From Ricinus communis (lineage: Eukaryota; Streptophyta; Magnoliopsida; Malpighiales; Euphorbiaceae), in NCBI RefSeq assembly GCF_019578655.1, contig NC_063264.1:20669688-20733687 (forward strand): a stretch of 64,000 nt of DNA, written 5' to 3'. This document shows positions 49,009-59,720 of the stretch, piece after piece. Every line of letters starts with the position of its first letter. Positions within the stretch are counted from its first letter, which is position 1. Below the pieces are notes generated by a model. The model saw nothing but the letters and a program-made list of their open reading frames with translations, ran no database searches and had not been told where the DNA came from. Both the position numbers and the translations under genes were made by a program.

Positions 49009-50015
49009 TCACTCCAAGTGCCTCTCAAGCCTTTCTTTTTTGTCCCTCTTCTTCCTCTTCAAATATTTAGGACAATCCGGCTTGATATGTCTGTGCTTTC
49101 CGCACTCATAGTAAGTGACTTCATCTTTCTTGTCCTTGCTTGATCTTAATTTGAATAAGGGTTTGTTGCTTGTGAAAGGCTTATTGCTTCTTCTCTTTTT
49201 GGCCTCAAGAATTTTTTTGACATGTTTGATAATAAGGGCCATATCATCACTCTCACTTTGAGCTTCCCTTTGATCTTCATCATCGCTTGGGACATTATTT
49301 GCTTCTTGAGCTTTTATGCTAGCTTGAGTGCTAGTGCCTTCTTCTTCCCACCATCTCTATCATATTCATCCTTGACAAGAGACATCTCATGGGTTAGAAG
49401 TTTGCCTATGAGAACATCTGTAGGTGTCTTCCTGAGGTCTTTATTTGCTTCCTCAATACTAGCTACTCTAGCACCATATTTATCCAAAGGAAGACTCCTA
49501 AGGATCTTATTGTTGATATCCAGTAGCTCATGATGCTTCTTAAGTTTTCTCATGTTGTTGATGATGGTGAGAAGCCTATTTGTCATGTCGGTGACAGATT
49601 CGTTTGGCTTCATCTTGAACATCTCATACTCGGTAACGTACATTTGGATCTTCATTGATTTAACTTGCACGGTGCCTTCGTGACAGTTCTCCAAGGTAGT
49701 CCAAAGATGAGTCATAGTGCAATGTTGCACTATCCTACATTCTTCTCTAGAAAGGCAACTCACAAGAATGGTCACCGCTTTCTTATTCTTGTGATTATGC
49801 TCTTGCGAGCATCCACCCATTCTTCTCTAGGGAGAATCCTTTGTTCACCATTTTTTACTTCAGTATGAGCCTTCAATTCATTCACCACATAGTCTCACAC
49901 TTCAATGCCATAAGAATTCAAAAAGATTTCCAAATAGAATTTCTAAAAGGCATAGTCGGATCCATCAAAGAATGGCTTGAGGTGTTGGCTCCTTTGTTGG
50001 TTGTAATAATGCGGT
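49009..50015 (-). pseudogene. Copia 2 gag with degenerate zinc knuckle
   Basis: The N-terminal PFFDGSDYAF...FYLEIF (DUF4219/UBN2-type gag) begins near 50000. Then LPREEWVDARKS, LWTTLENCHEGTVQVKSMKI and NESVTDMTNRLLTIINNMRK. The C-terminal knuckle YYECGKHRHIKPDCP has Tyr for the first Cys of CX2C. Stops and a frameshift occur near 49240 and 49900. Confidence 0.75.
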
Positions 50016-50024
50016 GCACATGGA

Positions 50025-50870
50025 CCTCTGACTACTCTAGCGTGACAGTCCTGCTCGAGCCCCAAGGGCTCAGGCGAGGAAAATCTCGTGAAGTGCAGAT
50101 GAGCCTACCAAAAGGTCGAACTCCAAGGCCCAAACCTGTAGAACAAAGTGTTAGCATGCATGATATCTGTATAAAAAAGGAACTGAGGAAAAGAAGTCAG
50201 AGCAACTTACGTGGATTGCATGCCAAAAGCCGCAAATCCTCTTACTACCACGGACGGTGATGTCCATCTAGTGATATAGGTATGCAAGAGCTGCAGACCC
50301 CCAGTTGTAAGAAGAGACCTGGTCCAAGTCCCATAGAGGAGCTAGATAATGAAAGTTCAGCGAGTCGCCTAAGTCGTACCAAAGAGGTACACTAGAAAAG
50401 CTCTGGCCATCTAGTATACTTTTCGAGCATTCTGAGGAATAAAGCCTCGATAGTAGAGAGGGATACATTGGTAAGCTGATGGTGGATCGAGCCATCGAAG
50501 GGCACAGGTGCACTAAAAAAATCGATGCCAAAAATAACAGAAAATGATAGGGGAAAAAGAGTCAACTTACCAATTAGAGTGTGTAAATTGTGAGTTGTAT
50601 CCATCCACCTCTCAAGAAAAGCATAGACTGAAGTGTGATCGACTCTCCTAGTAACCGAGGAAAGTGTGGCCACATACCGATTAAAGCTAGTATCCCAAAT
50701 TGGTTGTGCATAGATAGAATGAAGGTTTTTTAGGGTTTTTTTATGAAAAATAACACTAGATAGATATATATTTACCTCTTCAAAGTAACTTTGTATGCTT
50801 GTGATGTTTAAATACCTGTCCTTCACCTTTTAAGGTGATGTGGTGTCAATCTAGTTTGCCAAGAATTTCT
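50025..50870 (-). pseudogene. Plant mobile domain (PMD/MAIN-like) relic, copy A
   Basis: PMD proteins are plant domains found in host MAIN/MAIL genes and captured by transposons. The N-terminal part is RRVDHTSVYAFLERWMDTTH (about 50660-50600). A 58-bp GT-AG intron lies at 50513-50570, then PFDGSIHHQLTNVSLSTIEA. The core FHYLAPLWDLDQVSSYNWGS, AALAYLYH spans 50400-50270. A 75-bp intron at 50136-50210 precedes VWALEFDLLVGSSALHF. It is truncated at about 50025 by the copia 2 gag. Intron retention suggests descent from a DNA-level copy rather than a retrocopy. A stop follows AYLYH. Non-functional. Confidence 0.7.
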
Positions 50871-52596
50871 ACGGTGCACTGCATAGTGCCGATTGGGTGT
50901 ATGCACAGTCGATGGGCTGTATATATAGCCGATCGGCTCTATAGGCTAGGGTTCGAAACTTTTTCTTAATTTTTTATAATTTTTCATATATTTTGAGTAA
51001 ATAATATGCATACTAAGTTTCTAAATCATAAAAAATGAAATTTAATCCAAGAAATTACCTCTTAACGGCTCGAAAGGCACGATGGGTGCTTAATTTTACT
51101 AGAAGAAGATTTTCCTCTCCTTTCACAAGCCCAAGGTCATTTTGGCAGAAAATAGGGGTAGAAAACTCCTAATATGGTGTGATTGTGTGTGTCCAGCGAA
51201 TCTAGAAGAAGAACTTGCCATTTTAAGGCTGATTTTACATAAAATTACAAGTTTGGTCCTTAATCCAGCAAAATTACGTTTTAGTTCCTGGATGGGCCAA
51301 ATGCTAGTATAGCTTCCAGAAAGCATTAAAACAAATCAAATTACGTCCCGAGGTGGGAAATTTCAACCTAAGTATCTGAAAGTGAAAAATTACCTAAATT
51401 GACCTAAAGCGGCAAATTGTTTCCTCGAGTGGAAAATAGCCAGAGGGAAGTCTCTACAATCACCAATTCAATGGGCATAGTCAATTGCACTATGTAGAGC
51501 TGAATCGGCTCTACATAGAGCCAATCGGTATTGGGTAGTGCCGATCGACTATACGCATAGCCAATTGGATATACATATAGCTGATCAGCTCTATAGGCTA
51601 AGGTTCTAAAATTTTTCTTTATCTTTTATGTATTTTGAGTAAATAATATGCATACCAAGTTCTTAAGTAACATAAATGAAGTTTAAGCCAAGAAATTACC
51701 TCTCCGACTGCTCAAAAAGTGCAATGGGTGCTTAATTTTGCTAGAAGATGAATCTCCTCTCCTTTCACAAGCCCAAGGTCATTTTGACGGAAAATCAATT
51801 TTGTGCAATTGGGATGCATCCAGCAAATCTAGAAGAAGAACTTGCCATTTTAAGACTGATTTTGCAGAAAACAATTAAGAATTGAGTGAGAAATCAAAGA
51901 GAGAACAAAGAAGGCTTTAAAGAGAAAACTAAGAAAATGGGTGAAGAAAGAAGACTGGATATAAGCTTATATATATGTTCTAAAGAAAGGAAAAAATATC
52001 ATTTAGGTCCCCTACCTATTAAAATTAAGTTTTAGTCCAAAAGAATTGGTACAAGTTACCAAAAGACACATAAAAGCCCGATTGACATCCTGAGAGGGAA
52101 GTTCTAGGCCAAATGCAAGTATAGCATCCGAAAAGCATAAAAAGAAATCAAATTACGCCTCGAGATGGGAAATTTCAACCTAACTACCCGAAACTGAAAA
52201 TTTACTAAATTGACCCGAAGCAGCAAATTATTTTCTAGAGCGGAAAATAGATAGAGGGAGATCTCTGCAATCATCAATTCAATGGGCGTAACTCCCAATT
52301 ACATGGGTGTGGATCCCAATTCCAATGAATGTAGTTCCCGGAAAGCAAGCAAAGCCCTCAATCCAAGCAGGCGAAGTCCTCGGATCCCTAGTAGAGCGAA
52401 GTTCTCAAACTAAGCAGGCAAAGTTCTCAACCCAAGTGGGGATGGCCCCACATTAAATCAGCAATCAAAATTTGAGCTTACAAGGCATGGCTTCCATAGC
52501 TCACATATCCTTTTACTATACCCTTGATGTTTATGATTTGTCTCTATCTATTTAATGCATTTGCATGCTCATAAACTTCGAAAAATCGGGGGCAGC
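50871..52596 (+). repeat. Tat-like 3' UTR with two diverged direct repeats and PPT
   Basis: 50885-51460 and 51520-52290 are direct repeats that share several blocks: ctataggctagggttc-type start, ttttgagtaaataatatgca, tcctttcacaagcccaaggt, aaatcaaattacg and gggaaatttcaacctaa. The second has about 200 bp extra (51840-52080). Both start with gccgatcggct-type palindromes. A run of related short units (aagcaggcaaagttctcaac and variants) lies at 52340-52450. The PPT aaaaatcgggggcagc at 52581-52596 ends exactly at the LTR. Confidence 0.65.
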
Positions 52597-54877
52597 TGTC
52601 AACACCCTTTTTCCGGATCTAGACATTGAGGGAAAAATGGAAAATCCTATGATGAAAGTTACTACCTTCTCAGATCTCAAGAGCTGAAGGGCAGGCAAAT
52701 TCGAGGCTACATACATTATAAATATAATATATATATTTCTTTATCAATATATTTATCAACCAGGTCAACTGATCGAGGTTAATCCAATTGGAATTACCTT
52801 TTTTAAATCAATTTCGACCTAATTGTCAAAAAAATTAAGTTTGAGGGTCAAAACGACAGTTTTACAAATTCAGAGACCTAATCGTAATTTTCAAAGCTCC
52901 CTGTATATAGAGCCAACATAGAGTCGATTGGGATTTTTGCACTCCAGCGTCATTTTTTGTGACAATTTCACGTCCAGATACAAATTTTAGAAGGTCTCTT
53001 TGAATATAATGATCATTTTTATCGATAATTAGTTAAATTTTAAAAATAATATGGGATATTTATCGATATTCCTAAAATTCTATTACTTTCTAAGAGAAAC
53101 CCTACCTCTATAAATATAAAGAGGTGATTAGGGTTTTGGAGGGGGATCAACAATTGAAAATTGGCAGTAAGTTTGATCGATATTTGAGAGACATTGAGAA
53201 AGAAAAAGTAGAGAGAAAAGCCAGAGAGAAAAAAAGAAGAAGAACATTGTCGATCTTATTTGACAATAGAGGATCCAATCTACTAAGAAAGAAAAGTTTT
53301 AGGAAACAAGCCACTAAAGAAAGAACTTGTTTTTGAAATCTATTTCTAATTTACAGAAGGTTTCTCTAAGCCAGATCCAGCACTAGATTCCTACTCGGTC
53401 TTCAATTTAACTGCATCCTCATCACCTGAGATTCGTAGATCCAACATTCACGGTGACAACTTAAGGGCTCTTTCAATCATACATACTCCATTATCATAAA
53501 ATCAAATTTTTCGTTTTCTTTTTTATTTTTTATTTTTTAGAAACATGATTAGAATTTTGATCTCTTATAAGTATGATTAGAATAGGGTTTCTAGTAAATA
53601 TGCATGATTATTGGGTTTGGTTCTAATAATAAAAACTTAGGATTTTAAAATCTGATATTTTGCTAATTAGAGTTTTAGATCCAATTAGAAACATGTTATA
53701 GGATTAATGTTTGGATCTTTTTATTTTATTTTTTAGTAGTTAAATATGTTCTGATTTGCCTTCTGTTAGTTTACAATGTTTAGGGTTTTTCAGTAGTTTA
53801 AGGTTTTAATCAATTGATAGACTATTGTTGTTTTTATTTTAATATTTTTTGTCTTTATTTTCATGTTCTTACGTTATTTTATTTTATTCTAATCGAATTT
53901 TATTGTTTGTACATATGAAATTCGGCTCTAGAGATGCGAAAATGTACTGATGAATGATGAAAGCCAACTTAAAACTCTATAGCCAATCGGCTCATTGCAG
54001 AGCCAATGAACTTTACATTGAGCCGATTGGTTTTTCAAGCCAGCCTCCAATTTTTGTGTTTTTTGATGATTTCTTATGTACTTTTGGTTTCTGTATACTT
54101 TTAGGTAATTTTCTTTTTACAATTGTAGTTGTAGGCGGGTTATAATAATTAGGTTTTACTTATTATTTTATTTTATTTATTTTTATTTATTATATATTAA
54201 TTAAATATTATGATTAAATGATTGATTAATTAAAATGGGCCACATAGACCTGTGGTTAAAAACTGATCCAATATTAATTTGGTAGTCTAATAGGCTAATC
54301 AACTTTAACTAGACCTAAAACCCTAAAATCTAGCGGGCTTTGGCATGATTAGTTAGGGCTTGGACTTAACTAGAATTAGGATCACACTGAGTAGACATCA
54401 TCATAATAAATAATCCATTAGGTTTAAAGGTTGGAAATCAAAAGTATAACATCTAATTTGACTAGACTAGGTAGGCTATATTGACTAGTAAATTAGGCTA
54501 ACTATTCTAATATGGGCTGGACTTGAATAAAAAAGGGCTAGACTTAGGTGTATTATGTGTATTATTTAGTATGTCTATGTATAAATTGCTTGCATTTATA
54601 AGGAATAATTTTTAAAATTATAAAATTAAAGACTAATATACACAAATAAAGAAGTTGGCTTCTAGATCGATCTATAGACTCTGTGGCGTAAGCTTTTTTA
54701 TGGAATATGAGAAACGCCACTCATTAGTAAAAATGTCCTGGTGATTATCCGAGTGGCGACTTCCATCTGTGCAGTAGTCTCAATGACTAACTATCATGTT
54801 TTTGATTAGGTTGAAATGTTTTATAGCGTCGTAGTCGCTAAAGACACTTGGGTGCACGCTCGAAACCACCGCCCACA
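52597..54877 (+). repeat. Tat-like 3' LTR (LTR2)
   Basis: TGTCAACACCC...CCGCCCACA, 2281 bp, homologous to LTR1 at 24273-26490 but with the PPT directly upstream, so it is the 3' LTR of a plus-strand Tat element whose coding part is missing. TATA-like tctataaata at 53107-53116, with a palindromic block at 52912-52941 and another (agccaatcggctc, agccgattgg) at about 53980-54035. The flank on the right is a PMD gene relic, into which this element evidently inserted. Confidence 0.75.
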
Positions 54878-56470
54878 CTTCCACTATCGGGCTTTGTTCC
54901 TCAGAATGCTCGGGAGGTAGATCAGATGGGTCGAGCCTTTCTAGTGTACCTCCTTGGTGCGACTTCATTCAGTGACTCAAAAAATTCACTGAAATTCCAC
55001 TATTTGGCCCGCTACGGGATTTGGATCAACAATTAGGGATTTACGGCTCTCGCTTACTTGTATCATCAAATGGATATTACTGTCTTAGGTAATAAGAGGA
55101 TCTACAGTTTCTGGCACACGATCCATGTATGTTATTTAATGACTTCCCTTTTTTGGTTTCTTTTATTGGTATTGTGAATGCTGATTCTTATTTTGTAAGT
55201 TTGGGCCTTGGAGTTCGACCTGTTGGTGGGTTCACAGCCCATCTGCACTTCGCGGGCTTTCCCTCGCTTGAGTCGTTGTAGCTCGAGCAGGAGGGTCCTA
55301 TTGGAGTGGGCTAAGATTCATGCGCACTGCATGTGGATCAATGCCTTAACCTAGGGCAAGATAAATAAAATGTAATAGTCATATTCATGATTTATTTATA
55401 TAGTTAGTTACCTTTCTGGTTTACAGATTCGAGGTGATTGGTTAGGGGAACACTGTCAATGAGAGCCCTATATGCTTTCTATAGTTGACCTTGAGCATAA
55501 GAGGATTCTGTTGGCTGAACCTACTTAGCAGATGTCGAGTTCCCTTATTTCCTCCTCTCTATGTTGTAGACGATGGACCTCACTGGGAGGAACTAGCGGA
55601 GTGTTTAGCAGGGTACGACGAGCCTGAGGATCTCACCATCCAGTCTCGGCAGACGGATTACACTTCTTTCATCCTTCAATTGTTAGGGACTGTGCCTTTA
55701 GACAACATATAATGGCTCAAGTATCTTTGCTGGACTTACTTGGAATTCTTTATTTTTATATTCTGCTTTTCTAACCATTTTATTTGCAGTTCCTCCACCA
55801 GACCCCCACTCTTCGTGAGCCAACCAAGGGGCAATCTGCCCGACGTTCCAAGCCTTCCCATATCACAAGCTCTTCTGTTGGTGTTGCCCTCGAGGCACCT
55901 CCTACAACCATGTCTAATGTGGTTTCAAGGAGCGTCACATTCCCTCCATATATGATGGTCTCATACTGGAGCTCTCATAGTGTGATGGAGCATTAATTTG
56001 CCATGGAACATTGCCTCTGTCCAAAATTAAATCCAAGCACTTGTACACATGTAAGTAACATTACCCTTTGTGTTTGCACGTCTCCTTTTCCTAAAAAAGT
56101 TAGTGACATATTATGCAAATAATCATACAAGTTCAAAGAGACCAGTTTGAGTACGTCCATCGATTAGTCGATGCTGTAAGAAGGCAGTTCTTTATCCTTG
56201 GCGAGGACTAGTGAGTAAAAGAATGATTTATACAGTGTAAGATGTATGCATGTAATGCACTAACTAATTTCCTATTGGGTTTTCATTCAGAAGGATCACA
56301 AGGGCTTGCAAAGACAAGTGGGCGACCAACATCATTAGATTGATGCTCAGCAATGTCAGATTAACACTCTAACACTTCAGCTATCGACCTTGTGGACTTA
56401 GGGGATGGACACCGACTCGGATGATGGGATGGGAGATTCGGGAGAGAACCCGACTTTTGATTTTTTTTTA
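54878..56470 (+). pseudogene. Plant mobile domain relic, copy B
   Basis: Begins abruptly after the Tat LTR at the point equivalent to STIEALFLRML of copy A. It continues through LKFHYLARYGIW, TALAYLYHQMDITVLGNKRI and YSFWHTIH. A 73-bp intron at 55127-55199 sits at the same position as in copy A, then VWALEFDLLVGS and LLEWAKIHAHCMWINALT. Further intron-like acceptors (ttacag near 55430, tttgcag near 55790) separate exons with WTSLGGTS-like and SRQTDYTSFILQLLGT segments and a Thr/Pro/Ser-rich tail. The C-terminus appears to be DSDDGMGDSGENP near 56450. Stops and shifts make it non-coding now. Confidence 0.65.
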
Positions 56471-56639
56471 TTATTACTTATACTTTTCCTTTTTTGCTAG
56501 TGCTTGTACTTTTGACTTTTAGAACTTTTGACTTTTCTAAAGTATATAAATCCTTCATTTTGGCCTTCAAATTACTTTCATTTTTCTTCATTTCCCTTTA
56601 TTATTATACTTAAATGAGCTTATATGCAACAAAAACTAG

Positions 56640-56850
56640 AAAAGGACCTAAGAAACGACAAAACTGGCCAAAATTTGCACTAGGAGGCCACATAGCCGAT
56701 CGGCTGTGTGCTTAGCCGATTCAGCTATGCACACAGCTAATCGGCTATGTATAATGCTGATTAGCTCTGAAATTGCAGAGTCCGAATTGGACACTGATTC
56801 GAGGTCTATATATACCCATGCACCTCATCACTTCCTCACATGAAATTTTA
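56640..56850 (+). promoter_or_regulatory. Palindrome cluster and TATA-like promoter before Ogre ORF1
   Basis: catagccgatcggctgtgtg, agccgattcagct and taatcggctatg fill 56690-56766. The TATA-like tctatatatacccatg (56805-56820) follows within 40 bp, and then an A-rich leader to an ATG near 56859. It resembles the U3/core-promoter pattern of the Tat LTRs and may be an LTR remnant. Function inferred. Confidence 0.45.
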
Positions 56851-56858
56851 CACTTCAA

Positions 56859-58170
56859 AATGCCAAAAATATGTCTCAAAAGAGTGCTAAAAGCCTGCAA
56901 ACTCTCCTCAAAACCTAATAGGTGATTATTGGATTAAAATTGGGAAATTCCATCTTTCATCCTTTAAAACCATGCAACACACCAAGCTTGATTATAGGTT
57001 TTTCTATTCCGCTGTCAACTTTTGGTGCCCAAGGGACCATGTCTTTATATTCAATGGGCAAGAGTTGTGCCCCATAATTGCATAATTATTCGCTATTCTT
57101 GGAGGCCCCATAGATTCTACTCATCCCATTGCCCTGCCAAAACTTGATAAGCCTTTTCTTGGCAAACTGGTGGAGTTATTCGACATGCCCCGCCCTGAGG
57201 TACTTTCTCATTCTGTTGGTGAGCACACCCTCTTAGATTCGGATGTCGGGCTTTTGCCTTTAGGTCCAATTTTTGTTAATTTCTCCTTAGGGAGGGGGAG
57301 ATATTATAATTGGTAGTATTATTGACCAAGTAGAGCATGAAGCAGGTCCAATTCTAATCATCTTAGCTAAAACGATCATTAGATTAGACATATACAAAAC
57401 CTAAAAATGGTTTAATGGCAGCCTTGTTATCCTATAGATATGTAACCAAATCTCTTTTCTTTTATTATTCTTTCCTTAATTTTTTATCTAAGCCGCCCTT
57501 TCGGATTTTTAACTTAGCAGGCTTTTATCTTAACTTTTGCCTAAGCCGCCCTTTCAGATTTTTGACTTAGTAGACTTTATTTTTGCCTAAGCCACCCTTT
57601 CAAGTTTTCAACTTAGCTTAATTTTGTTCTTTTTTTAATTTTTATTTTTCTATCTCTTTTTGTAGATTTGGTTGCGCGTGAAGTTTCATATATTAACCAT
57701 CCTGAGGAATATCAGTAAGTACGAGCTGAAGCACGTGCAAACTTGATCTGTTGTTACCCCATAGGGTCATGATGGTTGGATTTCCTAGATGAAAGGCATC
57801 CTAGACACACTCATTCGTTGGACTTGCCCTTGGTGGAGAATCAAGCATGTCACACTCATAGTGTATGGTGATTGTATACCCTTACCCAGGCTACGGGCAT
57901 CCACCTTGTACACACCTTCGAGACTTTGCTGCTAGTTTGGCCAGAAGTAACAGATCTTGAAATTCGCACCTGAATTTGAAGGCTTTCCCTTCAAACAGGA
58001 TTTCTTTGATAAGATCAAGAGACTTTGGCCCTGCCAAGACATAGAACGAAACCTTGACTCCAAGAGTGATCTGACACTGATGACAACTTCAAGTCTTGAG
58101 TTCAGTTTTAGATTTTCACTTCTTCTAGTTTTGCATGGTTCAAGAGGACTCGAGAACTAGCTACTCTATC
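56859..58170 (+). pseudogene. Ogre ORF1 / DUF7745-like relic
   Basis: Translations in mixed frames give GAQGTMSLYSMG / WCPRDHVFIFNGQELCPII (about 57030-57080), followed by an ILGGPIDSTHPIALPKLDK-type segment, FLGKLVELFDMPRPEVLS, and HEAGPILIILAKTIIRLD near 57340. Further on are VTLIVYGDCIPLPRLRASTL and YTPSRLCC near 57850-57940. The combination W...HVFxFNxxELCPxIEEF / ILGGP is typical of the domain found upstream of gag in Ogre/Tat elements and in plant DUF7745 proteins. At least four frame changes are present. A low-confidence possibility is a derived host gene. It ends at or before about 58200, where minus-strand Tat sequence starts. Confidence 0.5.
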
Positions 58171-58504
58171 TAGGTATGCTGATGAGAAGAGGAGAAAAAG
58201 GTAGAAAGTATGCTTCTTTTTAGATCTCATTTATTTTGCTTAGGATTTTTAACTTTGTTTTTTCTTTTAGTTAGTATATAGAATGGTAAACAGACATATA
58301 TATGTTTGATATCAATTTTAAATAATTTATTCATTTAGTAAAAGCCCAGATGGGTACATTTTGATTTTTTAAGATATAACTCTTGTCATCAGTTGGTCTT
58401 TTTAGATTTTTTAGTTGATTATTTTCTCTCTTTTTGCCGTAATTTTTGCCTCACCAGACTTTTTAGGTTTTTTTATCAGTGTGCTATTTTTTCTATTATT
58501 TATA

Positions 58505-59720
58505 CATAGTATTTCTTGAGACAATCCAAGTTGATTGGTTCAATAAACTCGTTCCCCTCCAAGTCTGAGATCTTAGCAACATCTTTAGGTAGGATCTTCT
58601 TTACTAAGTACAGGCCTTCCTAGTTCAGCTTGAACTTTCCTTTTGGGTCGAATGTAGTAGGTCTCGTGTGTTTCAATATTATATCACCAGCTTTGATCTT
58701 TCTTGGCTTCACTTTCTTATTAAATGCCTTAGCTTTCATCCTTTTTTTATCGACTAGAGCCAACTACTGGTATCTTTGCTCGACCTATTGATACTCTGGT
58801 ATTTCAGTCTCTAATACAACTCTCACAAACTCCAATTTCAACTCGATCAGTAAAACGACTTCAGTCTCGTAAACCATAGAGTATGGTGTTTGCCCAGTCG
58901 ATATTCGCTCGTTTGTTCAATATCCCCAAAGTGCAAAGGGTAACCAAAATGACTAGTCCTTGTGATTCCATACCATTCTCGAGAGTATTTTCTTTAGATT
59001 CTTGTTGGCTGCTACTACCACTCCATTTGCTTGAGGTCTATATGAAGAAGACCTGTGATGCTTGATCTTGTATTCTGCTAGCAGGTCCACTGTCTCACCC
59101 ATGAATTGTACCCTATTATCCTTCACGGCATGATGTGGGACCCCGTATGTGTAGATTAGGGCTCTTTCTATAAATCTGGCCATCTGCCTTGCCCCCACGG
59201 TAGTGAATGACTCGGCTTCGACCCACTTAGAAAAGTAATCAATTGCTACAACTATGAACCTGTGACCATTCGAAGGAGGTTTTATTTCCCCAATGATGTT
59301 GATCCCCCTAATCTGACCAGGGAGACGTTAAGTTATGCAGCTCGGTCGGAGGTATGTGACTCAAGTCACTATACAGCTGACATTCTAGGCACTTCTTAAC
59401 TAGTGCTATGCAATCCTTTTCCATTATTAACCAATAATATACTTGACATATGATCTTTCTAGTTAACATTATGCCATTCATATGAGGCATGCATACTCCT
59501 TCGTGATTTTCTTGCATTGCTACTTGAGCTTCTCTTTTAGTCACACATCAGAGCTGTACACCCGACATCATCCTTTTTATATAGGATTTCTTTATGGCTA
59601 ATGTACTTCCTAGCTTGGATCTGCAACGTGTATCTTTTCCTGGAAATAGCTTCCTTTGGATATTCCCTGTTTTCTATAAACCTCTTCAGATCGTAGAACC
59701 ATGGCTTCTCTTTCGGTCCT
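58505..59720 (-). pseudogene. Tat-like integrase (inverted continuation of the element at 24273)
   Basis: Read from 59720 leftward: PKEKPWFYDLKRFIENREYP, then the integrase zinc-binding region HEGVCMPHMNGIMLTRKI, YYWLIMEKDCIALVKKCLEC and QLYSDLSHIPPTELHNL. The core follows with RFIERALIYTYGVPHHAV, KDNRVQFMGETVDLL and HRSSSYRPQANGVVVAANKN (the expected E of NGxVEAANK is V). The chromatin-side tail is FKLNWEGLYLVKKIL near 58620 and IEPINLDCLKKYY with stop at about 58505. The first codons join in frame to the Tat RNase H end at 35230. Confidence 0.8.

Larger units (their letters stand above)
43019..50025 (-). mobile_element. SIRE/Maximus-like copia relic (copia 2)
   Basis: Minus strand: gag (50010-49009), protease and integrase (48895-47990), reverse transcriptase (47460-46690), the end of RNase H (about 46300-46235), env-like ORF (45646-44400), PPT and 3' LTR (43994-43019). 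It lacks a 5' LTR; the gag N-terminus abuts a PMD relic at about 50025. Internal deletions occur in integrase and RNase H. The left LTR end lacks a clear CA and no target duplication was found, so 43018/43019 may be a rearrangement point. Confidence 0.8.

Noticed and set aside
55485..55712. Candidate small gene of 75 codons
   Set aside because: Lies within the exon series of PMD copy B and carries its residues in a shifted frame; part of that relic.
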